Below are positions 35,287 through 45,242 of a stretch of 64,000 nucleotides of DNA, one piece after another; the first letter of the stretch is position 1; each line of letters starts with the position of its first letter. The stretch lies in NCBI GenBank assembly GCA_022641735.1, contig JALCDQ010000008.1:31682-95681 (forward strand). Direction: 5' to 3'. The DNA comes from Prevotella sp. (lineage in GTDB: Bacteria; Bacteroidota; Bacteroidia; Bacteroidales; Bacteroidaceae). The position numbers were made by a program, and so were the translations under genes. The notes below the pieces were generated by a model that did not search any database, was not told where the DNA came from, and worked only from the letters and a program-made list of their open reading frames with translations.

Positions 35287-38200
35287 ATGAAAGAAAAGCA
35301 AAGTAAGTTGCTAAGAATCTTTCTTTTCGTAGCCTTGTTCTTTGGTTCACTTGGATTGAGTGCTCAAACGGTAACAAAATCGTTTAAGAATGAGAGCTTA
35401 AAGAGTGTCCTGAAGGAGGTGGAACGACAAACTAAGATGTCTGTTATCTACAAAGTGGACGAGGTAAATACGAATAAGAAGGTGACAGCCACTTTCCGTT
35501 CTACCCCTGTCCGCGAAGTGTTGAATCGTGTCTTGGGAAATGATCTCAACTATGAGATTGACAACAAGATGATTACCATTCACAAACGAGAAGCTCAACG
35601 CCCAACTACGCAAAGCTCCAATGGTTCAAAGAAAACCGTTAAAGGTCAGGTGCTCGATGAAAAAGGCGAGCCTGTGATTGGCGCGACAGTAAGGGTCAAA
35701 GGCACTAATGAAGCTGCTGTAACCGACTTGGATGGAAATTTTTCTATTGCTGCCAATGAAGGTAGCAAGATAGAAATCTCCTATATGGGTTACACACCGA
35801 AGGAAGTTTCTGCCAATCAAAACAATGTCACTGTGAATCTGGCACCGGATGAGAAGATGCTGAGCGAGGTTGTCGTGACCGCTCTGGGTATCAAGAAAGA
35901 GGCCAAGGCCCTGTCTTACAATGTGCAGCAGGTGAGCAGTGATGACATCAACAGAGTGAAAGATGCCAACTTCATGAACGCTCTTGCCGGCAAGGTAGCT
36001 GGTGTGGAAATCAATTCCAGTTCATCTGGTGTTGGTGGTGGCGTAAAAGTCGTGATGCGTGGTGTTAAATCACTGTCAGGAAACAACAACGCCCTCTATG
36101 TGATAGACGGTGTTCCAATGCCTTCACTCTCAGGCGGTACCCAGCCGGACGACATCTTTACAGGTATGGGTCAGTCAGGTGATGGCGCAGCTATGATTAA
36201 CTCTGATGATATTGAAAGTATTTCCGTGCTGAGTGGTGCTGCTGCATCCGCTCTTTATGGTATGGATGCTGCCAATGGTGTCATCATGATTACCACAAAG
36301 AAGGGAAAGCAGGGAAAGCCCCACGTGAGCTATTCCAACAACACTACTTTCTACACTCCTTTCGTAACACCTGAGTTCCAGAACACCTATGGCCAGACCT
36401 CTTCCGGCTCTATGTACAGCTGGGGCAGCAAGCTGGCAACCCCATCTACTTATGACCCTCTTGATTTCTTCCAGACAGGCTATAACGAAGGCAACTCTGT
36501 TACTTTCTCCGTGGGTACTGACAAGAACCAGACCTTCGTGTCTGCAGCCTCCAATGATGCGGAAGGCATCGTGGAGAACAACGGCGTCCGCCGTTATAAT
36601 TTCGCAATACGCAATTCTACTGACTTCCTTGGCGACAAGCTGCATCTCGACCTGAGCGCCATGTACATGAATGTGAAGGAGCAGAATATGATTTCCTCAG
36701 GCTATTATTTCAACCCGATTGTCTCAACCTATCTGTTTCCTCCAGGGGAGGATATCCGCAAGTACATGCCTTATGAGCAGTATGATCAGGAGCGCAACCT
36801 GAAGACACAGTATTGGCCGTTCGGCAATATGGGCCTCTCGATGCAGAACCCTTACTGGGTTGTAAATCGTGACATGTTCGAGAACCATAAGGACCGTTTC
36901 GTCCTCAGCGGCGGATTGACATGGAAGTTTGCCAAAGGCTTCAGCCTTGCAGGCCGTGCAAAAGTGGACAACACCACTTCCATCTATGAAAAGAAATACA
37001 GTGCCTCTACGGAGACTTTGTTTGCAAGCACCTATGGCGCTTACTTCAGGGCAAATGAGGATACGCGTCAGGTCTATGGCGATGCCATCCTGAACATGGA
37101 CAAGTATTTCGGCGATTTCTCTGTGAATGCGAACCTTGGTGCAAGTATAAAGGATGAGAACTTCGTTTATAATAATGTAGGCGGGTATCTGAGCTCAGCA
37201 GCCAGTACGGCCAGTACGGATTTGGCTCATGGCTTTGCCTTGAGTAACCTTACAAAAAGCACTGCGACCATCGAACAGAATGACTACCATCATCAAGTAC
37301 AGAGCGTTTTTGCTACAGCACAGGTAGGCTATAAGAGCATGGTGTATCTGGATGCAACTGCCCGTAATGACTGGGATTCTTACCTGGGCAATACGAAGTA
37401 CAAAAACAAGGGATTCTTCTATCCATCAGTAGGTTTGAGTTTCATTCTTACGGATATGGTTCCAGGGCTGAAGAGCAAGGCATTCTCTTTCTTGAAGCTC
37501 CGCGGCAGCTATTCTGAGGTAGGTAACTCTCCACAGGCATTCGCTGCAGCTCTGACTTATCCTTATTCTAACGGCAGCATTGCTACTTCCACGCAATATC
37601 CTAACCGTGACTTGGAGCCTGAGCGCACAAAGTCTTGGGAAGTCGGCTTGGAGTCTCACTTCTGGGGAAACATGCTGAAACTGAACGTCAGCCTGTATAA
37701 GACAAGAACCACCAACCAATACTTCACTCCTCAGCTGTCAGCAACCTCCGGCTATACCTCAATCGGCATTAACGGCGGTTTGATTGAGAACAAGGGTATT
37801 GAGGCCAGCCTGACATTGAACCAGCCTCTGGGACCGGTTCAGTGGACTTCCATCTTCAACTATACGCTCAACCGCAACAAGATCAAGAAGCTGCTCCGTC
37901 CTACGACGATTGAGTCAGGCGAGACACTTTCTCTGGATGCTCTTGACGTGTTGAATCTCGGTCCTGTAAAGGTCCGCCTTACTGAGGGCGGTTCCATCGG
38001 CGACCTCTATGTTACCACATTGAAGACGGATGAGCACGGATATGTTATCGTTGACTATACATCCAAGCAAGTTGCAGGTGTTGATGACGGCAAATACGTG
38101 TATGCGGGAAACACGTCTCCTAAGTACAGCATGAGCTGGCGCAACAACTTCTCATGGAACGGATTCAATCTTGGCGTGCTGGTGACGGGCCGCTTTGGCG

Positions 38201-38607
38201 GTCGTGTTGTCAGCCTGACACAAGGCTGGATGGACTCCTACGGAGTGTCGAAGTCCACGGCAGATGCACGTGATGAAGGCGGCGCCCTTGTCAATGGGGT
38301 ACGCATCCCTGCACAGGCCTTCTATTCCATTGTAGGCCCATCTGTAGGCTCCTGGTATGTATATAAAGCCACCAACGTACGTTTGGCAGAGCTTTCGTTC
38401 GGTTATGACGTTCCAATCCAGAAATTCGTTCCTTGGATAGAGGGCCTGAACGTGTCTTTCGTTGGCCGCAACCTGCTGATGTTCTATAATAAGGCACCTT
38501 TCGATCCTGAACTTACGGCAAGTACAGGCACTTATTATACAGGCATCGACAACTTCATGATGCCGAGCTTGCGTAATCTTGGTTTCTCGGTAAAAGTTGA
38601 CTTCTAA
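35287..38607 (+). CDS. SusC/RagA-type TonB-dependent transporter with STN domain (cassette 1)
   Basis: Outer-membrane importer of oligosaccharides, energised by TonB, paired with the SusD lipoprotein downstream. 1106 residues: signal peptide (to SAQ, about 27), STN signalling domain ('KSVLKEVERQTKMSVIYKVDEV'), carboxypeptidase-regulatory-like domain ('GQVLDEKGEPVIGATVRVKG'), TonB-box/plug region ('LSEVVVTALGIKKEAKALSY', 'GVKVVMRGVKSLSGNN', 'VLSGAAASALYGMDAANG') and a long barrel ending in 'LGFSVKVDF' with terminal Phe. The STN domain marks it as the transducer for the neighbouring sigma/FecR pair. The paralogue at 45.4 kb lacks STN. Confidence 0.95.
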   Translation: MKEKQSKLLRIFLFVALFFGSLGLSAQTVTKSFKNESLKSVLKEVERQTKMSVIYKVDEVNTNKKVTATFRSTPVREVLNRVLGNDLNYEIDNKMITIHKREAQRPTTQSSNGSKKTVKGQVLDEKGEPVIGATVRVKGTNEAAVTDLDGNFSIAANEGSKIEISYMGYTPKEVSANQNNVTVNLAPDEKMLSEVVVTALGIKKEAKALSYNVQQVSSDDINRVKDANFMNALAGKVAGVEINSSSSGVGGGVKVVMRGVKSLSGNNNALYVIDGVPMPSLSGGTQPDDIFTGMGQSGDGAAMINSDDIESISVLSGAAASALYGMDAANGVIMITTKKGKQGKPHVSYSNNTTFYTPFVTPEFQNTYGQTSSGSMYSWGSKLATPSTYDPLDFFQTGYNEGNSVTFSVGTDKNQTFVSAASNDAEGIVENNGVRRYNFAIRNSTDFLGDKLHLDLSAMYMNVKEQNMISSGYYFNPIVSTYLFPPGEDIRKYMPYEQYDQERNLKTQYWPFGNMGLSMQNPYWVVNRDMFENHKDRFVLSGGLTWKFAKGFSLAGRAKVDNTTSIYEKKYSASTETLFASTYGAYFRANEDTRQVYGDAILNMDKYFGDFSVNANLGASIKDENFVYNNVGGYLSSAASTASTDLAHGFALSNLTKSTATIEQNDYHHQVQSVFATAQVGYKSMVYLDATARNDWDSYLGNTKYKNKGFFYPSVGLSFILTDMVPGLKSKAFSFLKLRGSYSEVGNSPQAFAAALTYPYSNGSIATSTQYPNRDLEPERTKSWEVGLESHFWGNMLKLNVSLYKTRTTNQYFTPQLSATSGYTSIGINGGLIENKGIEASLTLNQPLGPVQWTSIFNYTLNRNKIKKLLRPTTIESGETLSLDALDVLNLGPVKVRLTEGGSIGDLYVTTLKTDEHGYVIVDYTSKQVAGVDDGKYVYAGNTSPKYSMSWRNNFSWNGFNLGVLVTGRFGGRVVSLTQGWMDSYGVSKSTADARDEGGALVNGVRIPAQAFYSIVGPSVGSWYVYKATNVRLAELSFGYDVPIQKFVPWIEGLNVSFVGRNLLMFYNKAPFDPELTASTGTYYTGIDNFMMPSLRNLGFSVKVDF

Positions 38608-38622
38608 AAAATGACATGCATT

Positions 38623-40221
38623 ATGAAATCAAATAAATTAATGAAAATTTCAAGCGGGATTGCTGCTCTGGCCCTGTTGCTTGGCTTTACAGCCTGCACC
38701 AGTGAGTTCGATAAGTGGAACTCCAATCCTAATGAAGCTACAGAAGCTCAGCGTGAGGTGGACAACCAGTCTACGGGTTCTCCTTTTGCACAGATGGAGC
38801 ATGGAGCTTTCTGTGTGGGAAAAGACCGCGGCGGTTCTTTCCAGATTATAGATATTCTTGCAGGTGGGCAGTTCGGTGGCTACTTTGCGAACCTGAAAGC
38901 AGGCTATGGTGTGGGCTCCACGCATTATTCCCATTATGTATTGCCTGACGGATGGGTTAACGAGCCTTTCAAGAACGCATACACGGAAGTGATGCAGCCC
39001 TGGTACACCATCAAGCAACAGTGTGACAAGGATGGAAACACTTCTGTCCTAGCTCTGGCAACTGTCGTGAAGGTCTTGGGCATGAGCCGTCTTACGGATA
39101 TGTACGGTCCTATACCTTACACTAAATATGGCGGCACGATGAAGGTTGCTTACGACTCACAGGAAGAGGTTTATAAATCCTTCTTCACTGAGCTCGACAA
39201 TGCCATTGATGTGCTGCAGAAATATTATAATGCTGACAACTCTGCGCAGCTGCTTGCCAATTATGATTATGTTTACAGCGGGAACGTGCAGCGCTGGCTG
39301 AAGTTTGCCAATACATTGCGCCTGCGTTTGGCTATGCGTATCTGCTATGCGGATGACGCGCTGGCTAAGGAAGAGGCAACAAAGTCTGTCAGCAGCGCAG
39401 CTGGATTTATGACAACCAAGGATGATGCAGCTAAGCACACGTTGAATAGTGCCAAGTTTACTTACAACAACCCTTATTGGGAAGTTACCACATCTTGGCA
39501 AGACCTGCACATGGGCGCTTCCATCGATAGCTATATGAATGGCTATGCCGATCCTCGTGTCTCCAGCTATTTCGTTGCTCGTGGCGGTGGCTGCTATGGT
39601 GTCCGTTTGGGCCTGACCAACATTAACCAATCCTCATATCTGGATGTCACTTCTCCTGCAAACATCGGCCAGAACGACCCTGTATATTGGATGAAGGCAG
39701 CTGAAGGCTGTTTTCTCCGTGCTGAAGCTAAGCTTCGCTGGGATTTGGGCTCTGAGACAGCCAAGTCTCTTTATGAACAAGGCATCGCTTTGTCTTTTGA
39801 CGAGGCTGGTGTAGCCGGCGCAGCTTCTTATATGTCTAATTCGACAAGTGTTCCTGCTGATTTCGCCGATAAGAGCGGAAATGGCAGTGATACCAGCGCC
39901 CGTGGCACGGTTACCATTGCCTGGGATGACAATGACAGCTTTGAGACGAAACTCGAGAAGATCATCACCCAGAAGTGGCTTGCCATCTATCCTGATGGAG
40001 AAGAGGCTTGGAGTGAGTTCCGCCGTACGAATTATCCTAAGCTTTTCCCGACCATGAACGATCTCAGCGGGCTGGGCCTGCAGTCTCTGCAGATTCGCCG
40101 TCTTCGCTTCCCGACTTCAGAGTATGAGACCAATAATGTCAATGTCACTGCAGCCGCAGCCCTCTTGGGTGGCGCTGACAATGCCAAGACACAGCTTTGG
40201 TGGGACAAGAAAAGTCATTAA
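38623..40221 (+). CDS. SusD/RagB-family glycan-binding outer-membrane lipoprotein (cassette 1)
   Basis: Surface lipoprotein forming the lid over SusC. The start is set at ATG 38623; an internal ATG at 38641 (MKISSGIAALALLLGFTAC) is also possible. The lipobox is LGFTAC. It belongs to the SusD-like group ending with 'IITQKWLAIYPDGEEAWSEFRR' and 'LQIRRLRFP'. TPR-like helices are suggested by 'LATVVKVLGMSRLTDMYGPI' and 'FANTLRLRLAMRI'. It begins 15 bases after the SusC stop. The paralogue at 48.55 kb has nearly the same length. Confidence 0.94.
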   Translation: MKSNKLMKISSGIAALALLLGFTACTSEFDKWNSNPNEATEAQREVDNQSTGSPFAQMEHGAFCVGKDRGGSFQIIDILAGGQFGGYFANLKAGYGVGSTHYSHYVLPDGWVNEPFKNAYTEVMQPWYTIKQQCDKDGNTSVLALATVVKVLGMSRLTDMYGPIPYTKYGGTMKVAYDSQEEVYKSFFTELDNAIDVLQKYYNADNSAQLLANYDYVYSGNVQRWLKFANTLRLRLAMRICYADDALAKEEATKSVSSAAGFMTTKDDAAKHTLNSAKFTYNNPYWEVTTSWQDLHMGASIDSYMNGYADPRVSSYFVARGGGCYGVRLGLTNINQSSYLDVTSPANIGQNDPVYWMKAAEGCFLRAEAKLRWDLGSETAKSLYEQGIALSFDEAGVAGAASYMSNSTSVPADFADKSGNGSDTSARGTVTIAWDDNDSFETKLEKIITQKWLAIYPDGEEAWSEFRRTNYPKLFPTMNDLSGLGLQSLQIRRLRFPTSEYETNNVNVTAAAALLGGADNAKTQLWWDKKSH

Positions 40222-40242
40222 TCTTAAAATTTAAAGACTGAT

Positions 40243-41304
40243 ATGAAAATATTAAAATATATATTGCCAGTATTGTTCATCAGTGCGATGGTCGCATCTT
40301 GTGACACTGATGATGAGGCAGTGGAAGTACAGAATCCCTATACGGTGAGTCCTCAGTACTATCAGAACCTTCGCGACTATAAGGCTACTGACCACAGCAT
40401 TGCCTGGGGATGGTTCTCGGATTATACGACAAGCTACTCTATGGCTACCCGTTTTCTGGGATTGCCCGACAGTTTGGATATCTGCTCTCTTTGGGGCGGC
40501 ATACCTACCAACGACTCTACGCTTGCTGACGGCCATTATGTGCCTGATGTTTATAAGGAAATGAAGTTTGTGCAACAGACAAAGGGCACGAAGATGGTTG
40601 TTCCTACGATTGTCCGTATTCGTACATTCCCTGAGTTTTATGACTCCGTGTGGGTGGCTAAGAGCAATCCTGACTCAGCCATGCAGTTGCTGGCCAATCA
40701 TCTGCTGGCACAGATATTTGTAACGGGTGTTGACGGTATTGACCTTGACTATGAGCCTGAAGGTGACCCTTTGAGCGGCAGCAATATGGATTACTTCGTG
40801 AAGTACCTGGGCAAGTTTGTAGGCCCTGCTGCCAGTGACAGCAATAAGGTGGTTGCCAAACTCGGCAAGATTCGTTGGGTCAATAAAAAGACTGCAGCAG
40901 GGAAGGATTCCTTAGTAAAGGAAACATACTATGAGGATTATACCATCGTGGGTGATCCTACCAAACTGCTTTGCATAGATTATTATAGTGCTGCTCCAAG
41001 TGCAAATACACTGCCCTACACCAATTGGTATGTAAACCAGACTTATGGCGGCAGCCCTGGTGGCAAGCCATTCTCTTCTTGTCCGGCTTCATTGGTCGTA
41101 TATACCGAGAATGTCGGTGATAACTGGAAAGCTGCTGAATGTGGTAAGTTGCTTACTTATGCCCGCTATAAACCGGCTACTGGCCGCAAGGGCGGATTTG
41201 GAGCCTTCTTCATGCACCGTGACTATATCAATGCGGGCTATGGATGTCTCAACTATGCGAACATGCGTCATGGCATTCAGATACAGAATCCGGCTATTCA
41301 TTAA
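40243..41304 (+). CDS. GH18 endo-beta-N-acetylglucosaminidase-type lipoprotein (cassette 1)
   Basis: A 353-residue lipoprotein (MKILKYILPVLFISAMVASC) with a single GH18 barrel. The catalytic motif DxxDxDxE is intact as 'VDGIDLDYEPEG' with the acid Glu about residue 171; 'CIDYYSAAP' fits the later tyrosine strand. Single-domain GH18 lipoproteins in SusCD cassettes with DUF1735 proteins are typical of ENGase-type enzymes that release N-glycans by cutting the chitobiose core. This one is expected on the cell surface. Unlike the Bacteroides protein after which the DUF1735 domain is named, it has no DUF1735 fused to it. Confidence 0.85.
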   Translation: MKILKYILPVLFISAMVASCDTDDEAVEVQNPYTVSPQYYQNLRDYKATDHSIAWGWFSDYTTSYSMATRFLGLPDSLDICSLWGGIPTNDSTLADGHYVPDVYKEMKFVQQTKGTKMVVPTIVRIRTFPEFYDSVWVAKSNPDSAMQLLANHLLAQIFVTGVDGIDLDYEPEGDPLSGSNMDYFVKYLGKFVGPAASDSNKVVAKLGKIRWVNKKTAAGKDSLVKETYYEDYTIVGDPTKLLCIDYYSAAPSANTLPYTNWYVNQTYGGSPGGKPFSSCPASLVVYTENVGDNWKAAECGKLLTYARYKPATGRKGGFGAFFMHRDYINAGYGCLNYANMRHGIQIQNPAIH

Positions 41305-41332
41305 TTCAATCTGATTGAAACGAAAAAAGATT

Positions 41333-42538
41333 ATGAATAAGATAAAAATATTAGTTCTGGCCCTGATGGCCTTGGTCTTAGCTGCCTGTGAGGATGGCAA
41401 CGGCGACTATCGTGATGTGGTATATATCACGGGAACAATGCAAAAAAATACTATCCGTAAGGGATTTGAAGGCAACGACAGCGTTGACCTCAGCCTCTCT
41501 TGCACTGCAAAGGTGACGGAAGCCGTTACCGGCTCTTTCACAGCTGCTCCTGAGCTGTTGGATGCTTATAATCAGACAAACAACTCCAGCTATATTGTTC
41601 CTCCTGCTGATGCCTATAGCATTGAGAATCCAAGCGTGACCATACAGCCTGGACAGCATGTCTCTACCAATGCCAAGTTGCTGATTGCCGACCCTACAAA
41701 GTTTGAGGAAGGCAAGAACTACTGTCTTCCCATTCGTGTGAAGAGTGACGGCAACCTTTTGGATGCAGGCTCTGTGGTTTACATTGTGTTCGTGCCTATC
41801 ATCACAGTGGATGTAGCTGATATCAATGGCAAGGCGTTCCTTGTTCCTGGCTTCCGTAACAATGAGGCTTTGGGCCATTTGTCACAGTTGACAATGGAGT
41901 GCAAGGTTTATGTTACCAGTTTCCAGCATAGCAATCCTTACATCTCTACTTTGATGGGCTGCGAGGAGAACTTCCTGCTTCGTTTCGGTGATGTAAGCTG
42001 TGACCCTGACCAGTTGCAGTTGGCTGGCGGCAAAACGGGTGCGCCTTCTTGGGACAAGCCTGATAAGGGTACTGCTCATGCTACCACGTTCCCGACTCAC
42101 TTCCCAACAGGTAAATGGTGTCATTTCGCTTGCGTATATGATGGTTCTCAGATTACCATGTATCTGAATGGCGAGCCTATGGGCGACCCGGTAAAGGCTA
42201 CGGGTGACATCTCTCTTGTCTGGAGTTATGACTATGGCACAAGCTATGGAGACAACAATGGTCCTTTCGCTATTGGATACAGTGCAGGCGGTCGTTATCT
42301 GAATGGCCGTATCAGTGAATTTCGTGTATGGAATGTAGCTCGTACACCGTCTGAGCTTCTCAATAATATCTGTTATGTAGACCCTCATTCTCAAGGCTTG
42401 ATTGCTTACTGGCGTTTCCAGGGTCCTTCAGATGTGTTGTCAGATGGTTCTATTAAAGACTGGACAGGTCATGGTTACAACGCTGTGGCAAAGAGCGGAA
42501 CACCTTCCTGGATTCCTAATCATAAGTGTCCATACTAA
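41333..42538 (+). CDS. DUF1735 + LamG-like surface lipoprotein (cassette 1)
   Basis: Probable surface glycan-binding protein. The start is set at ATG 41333 (MNKIKILVLALMALVLAAC, lipobox LAAC). Residues about 20-165 form a DUF1735 domain ('LLDAYNQTNNSSYIVPPADAYSIENPSVTIQPGQ'). Residues about 185-400 form a concanavalin/LamG-type jelly roll ('WCHFACVYDGSQITMYLNGE', 'GRISEFRVWNVARTPSELL', 'GLIAYWRF'). No hydrolase motif is visible, so binding rather than catalysis is likely. Paralogue at 51244-52464 with the same two domains. Confidence 0.88.
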   Translation: MNKIKILVLALMALVLAACEDGNGDYRDVVYITGTMQKNTIRKGFEGNDSVDLSLSCTAKVTEAVTGSFTAAPELLDAYNQTNNSSYIVPPADAYSIENPSVTIQPGQHVSTNAKLLIADPTKFEEGKNYCLPIRVKSDGNLLDAGSVVYIVFVPIITVDVADINGKAFLVPGFRNNEALGHLSQLTMECKVYVTSFQHSNPYISTLMGCEENFLLRFGDVSCDPDQLQLAGGKTGAPSWDKPDKGTAHATTFPTHFPTGKWCHFACVYDGSQITMYLNGEPMGDPVKATGDISLVWSYDYGTSYGDNNGPFAIGYSAGGRYLNGRISEFRVWNVARTPSELLNNICYVDPHSQGLIAYWRFQGPSDVLSDGSIKDWTGHGYNAVAKSGTPSWIPNHKCPY

Positions 42539-42569
42539 TTCAAAACTAACGATTTAAATTTTGAATAAG

Positions 42570-44021
42570 ATGAAAATCAAGAATATATTGATGGTTTGTG
42601 GAGCACTGTTCTTCGGGACAGTGGCTCTCACGAGCTGTAGCGATAATGATGAAGGCTACGATATTGATGGTGATGCAAATAACCTTATTTACATTGACCA
42701 GACTTTATCGAAGACGACAACATGCACTGTCTATCATACACCTGTCGGTGAGTTTGGTGAAGTGCTGGCTGATATCAATGCTAAAATACAGTACTCAACA
42801 CAAGACAGCGTTACTGTATCGGCTGTGGTAGATACAACTCTCGTCAGTACCTATAATTCTGAGAATAACACGACTTATGCTTCTCTTCCAGCATCTGCTT
42901 TAAGTGCTGTTCAAGTGAAAGCCAGTGGAATCTCTGCGGGTGCTTATTCTACGAATGCTCCTGTTGAAGTAAGTCTTCCTAATGAATATTGTGCATCACT
43001 TACTGCACCTTATTATGTTGTTCCTGTCCGATTGATAATGGGCAATTTGGGAGGTTCAGCTTCTGGACGTAACATTGCAAGCAGCAAGACAATGGCTATA
43101 CATTATATTATTATTCAGACAACCAGTGACCTTGCTTATTTCGATGGAACTACAACGCAGAATTGTTCTATCGTCAGAACACCTGTGGGAGTCTTTGGAG
43201 GAATCTCTGGTAATTTCAATGTGAGCTTGCATCATGCAATTGAAGGAGATATGAAAGTTACCGCAGTTGCTGATAATAGCCTTATTGATAAGTATAATTC
43301 AGAAAAGGGAACGAGTTATATTGCCCTTCCTGCAAGTGTTACGAGTGCCATGACGATTACTCCTGGAACAATCACATCGGGCAAAACAGCTGCCGACCCA
43401 ACTATTTCTGTGAGTGTTCCTAATGATGTGGCTAAAGCTCTCACAGAGCCTGGTTATATTTTGCCATTACGCTTACAGGTTACTTATTCTAATGGTACTA
43501 CTCAAACGGTGGAAAACAGTGTGGCTTATTTGGTTGTAACAACTCGTGAAAGTCTTATCAATGACGATGCTGAGGGATTGCTGGGTACAGCATGCTCAGA
43601 TGAAGTAGGTAAGACATGGAAGTGTATTGGAACAGATGCCTTTAATGCTTCCGGCTTCTCTGGCTTGTTCACAGGTTCTTCATGGAGTCGTAAATGGGCT
43701 CTTACCACCGACAATAGCACTGGTTATTTCATTGTTGATTTGGGCGCAGTGCACAAGATTTCCGCATTTAATATTAGTAGCTATGTGCTGAAAAACTTTA
43801 CAGTTTCTGTAAGTACCGATGGTTCTACTTATACAGAGTTGGGAAATACCGATGGACATAGCACTATCTATGATGATAATTGGAATGCTTGGTATGTGCT
43901 TTATGCAGGTGTTCCTGGCAGATATGTAAAGGTGAATCTGAACTTCGACACTTCAAGTTGGGCTTGGTCTTATTCTTATTACAAGACCATCAGAGCCTTT
44001 AAACTGGCATTTAACGATTAA
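42570..44021 (+). CDS. Tandem DUF1735 + F5/8C-like surface lipoprotein (cassette 1)
   Basis: A 483-residue lipoprotein; the ATG at 42570 gives MKIKNILMVCGALFFGTVALTSC, while the ORF-track start is a TTG upstream. There are two tandem DUF1735 repeats: each has the phrase 'TPVGEFG' or 'TPVGVFG', a 'D.(S)LI.KYNSE..T.Y..LP' stretch, and a 'YVVPVRL' or 'YILPLRL' strand. A C-terminal discoidin/F5-8C-like domain follows ('TGYFIVDLGAVHKISAFNIS', 'GRYVKVNLN'). The cassette 2 homologue has only one DUF1735. Likely glycan binding on the cell surface. Last gene of the cassette before a hairpin. Confidence 0.88.
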   Translation: MKIKNILMVCGALFFGTVALTSCSDNDEGYDIDGDANNLIYIDQTLSKTTTCTVYHTPVGEFGEVLADINAKIQYSTQDSVTVSAVVDTTLVSTYNSENNTTYASLPASALSAVQVKASGISAGAYSTNAPVEVSLPNEYCASLTAPYYVVPVRLIMGNLGGSASGRNIASSKTMAIHYIIIQTTSDLAYFDGTTTQNCSIVRTPVGVFGGISGNFNVSLHHAIEGDMKVTAVADNSLIDKYNSEKGTSYIALPASVTSAMTITPGTITSGKTAADPTISVSVPNDVAKALTEPGYILPLRLQVTYSNGTTQTVENSVAYLVVTTRESLINDDAEGLLGTACSDEVGKTWKCIGTDAFNASGFSGLFTGSSWSRKWALTTDNSTGYFIVDLGAVHKISAFNISSYVLKNFTVSVSTDGSTYTELGNTDGHSTIYDDNWNAWYVLYAGVPGRYVKVNLNFDTSSWAWSYSYYKTIRAFKLAFND

Positions 44022-44031
44022 CAAATCTCAT

Positions 44032-44067
44032 AAGGAGTGCTCACTTTCTAATGGGCGGGCACTCCTT
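44032..44067 (+). terminator. Hairpin at the end of cassette 1
   Basis: AAGGAGTGC pairs with GCACTCCTT, 10 bases after the stop. There is no U tract, so termination may be incomplete and reach the DUF1573 gene. Confidence 0.5.
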
Positions 44068-44112
44068 CCAAATATAAAAATCGACCATTATTTGATATTT
44101 TGAGGAATGAGG

Positions 44113-44871
44113 ATGAAAAGAATTTTGTTGCTTCTCTTGGCAGTATTTTGCCTGACTTCCGCTAGCGCACAAGGTGGCGAGCCTGCCTATTTGCAGACTT
44201 TCAAGCCTGTGGAGCGTGTGCACGATTTCGGTAAAATCCTTGAGAAGAAAGGCAAGGTGGCCAATGTGTTCAAATTCAAGAACATGGGCAAGGCGCCTGT
44301 GGCCATAACGGAAGTGAACACATGGTGCGGTTGCATGGTGGCAAACTATACCAAAAAGGCTGTGCGCCCAGGTGAAACTGCCATGGTAACAGTGACTTTC
44401 GACCCTGACCATAAGTCGGGAAACTTTGTCAAGCAAGTGGTGCTTCTGCTCAATGACGGCAAGAGTTACGCCCGCGTATGGATAAAGGCCAACGTGGTAC
44501 CTTATCAGCATCCCGTCACAGAGGACCATCCTTTTTATTATGGGCAGGGCCTCTATATGAATCAGCAGTTGTTGCCATTCCCCGATTTGAAAGTCGGGCA
44601 GACCTATTCCTATGACCTCAAACTGGCCAATAATACAAATAAGACGATGAAAATAGTCTTCAAGCGTAGCCCTAACAACACGGTGCTCAAGATGCCTGCA
44701 GAGGTGACTCTCAAGCCTAATGAGCGCACAAGCATCAAGGTGAGCTATGCTTATTTCCGCAAACACAAGGTAAGCAGCTATGTGAATATCATTCCTGTGG
44801 TAAACGGACAGAAGGCTAAAGCATTGAAAATAACATGGAACGTCGGAGATAAATTTCGTCTCCTTCAATAA
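44113..44871 (+). CDS. DUF1573-domain exported protein (paralogue of 28300-29055)
   Basis: A 252-residue exported protein (MKRILLLLLAVFCLTSASAQ; an ATG two codons upstream at 44107 is in frame). It has the same architecture as the 28.3-kb gene: 'RVHDFGKILEKKGKVANVF', 'NTWCGCMVANY', 'VVLLLNDGKSYARVWIKANV', then 'LANNTNKTMKIVFKRSPNN'. The two share clear identity along their length and both keep the Cys-Gly-Cys of DUF1573. It sits between the two SusCD cassettes, bounded by hairpins. Function unknown; context suggests a role in fucosylated glycan use. Confidence 0.85.
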   Translation: MKRILLLLLAVFCLTSASAQGGEPAYLQTFKPVERVHDFGKILEKKGKVANVFKFKNMGKAPVAITEVNTWCGCMVANYTKKAVRPGETAMVTVTFDPDHKSGNFVKQVVLLLNDGKSYARVWIKANVVPYQHPVTEDHPFYYGQGLYMNQQLLPFPDLKVGQTYSYDLKLANNTNKTMKIVFKRSPNNTVLKMPAEVTLKPNERTSIKVSYAYFRKHKVSSYVNIIPVVNGQKAKALKITWNVGDKFRLLQ

Positions 44872-44922
44872 TAACTATGGACAAAAGCGTTTGTTAACAT
44901 AATGGTCTTACATTAGTTTGGC

Positions 44923-44955
44923 AAAGAGGCATGCTCGTTGAGAGTGTGCCTCTTT
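44923..44955 (+). terminator. Terminator after the DUF1573 gene
   Basis: AAAGAGGCA pairs with TGCCTCTTT with an inner CTC/GAG extension; the T residues follow within the stem end. It separates the DUF1573 gene from the second cassette. Confidence 0.65.
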
Positions 44956-44979
44956 CTAGTTTTCCTATGGGATAGATTT

Positions 44980-45064
44980 GTAGAAGATGGCTTTTTACCC
45001 GGTAAACAATAGTCTTTTGGGCGGTAAGTAACGGTCTTTTACATGGTAAAAAGCCATCTTTTAC
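44980..45064. repeat. 22-bp-period inverted-half-site array D (4 units)
   Basis: Units start at 44980, 45002, 45024 and 45046, exactly 22 bp apart. It begins 25 bp after a recognisable terminator and ends 178 bp before the SusC2 -33 element, so it is not itself needed as the terminator. Confidence 0.85.
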
Positions 45065-45242
45065 TTTTCGAAGGTTGACTATCGGCAGAATGAGCCGACA
45101 AAGACTGATTTTCAGAGAAGTAGGGAGAGGCTTTTGAAATATTAAATATGGCATTGCCTGAAAATAAAGGCTAAGAGGAAAGTGAATACCATCGAATCAA
45201 TATGTTAAAAAAGCATCGAAGGTGAAAAAACTTTTTGGAAAG

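Noticed and set aside
44041-44868. 275-residue minus-strand ORF
   Set aside because: Antisense to the DUF1573 gene with signal peptide and conserved motifs.
44980-45064. Arrays as simple transcription terminators
   Set aside because: Arrays D and E follow separate strong hairpin terminators and lack T runs, so termination does not explain them.
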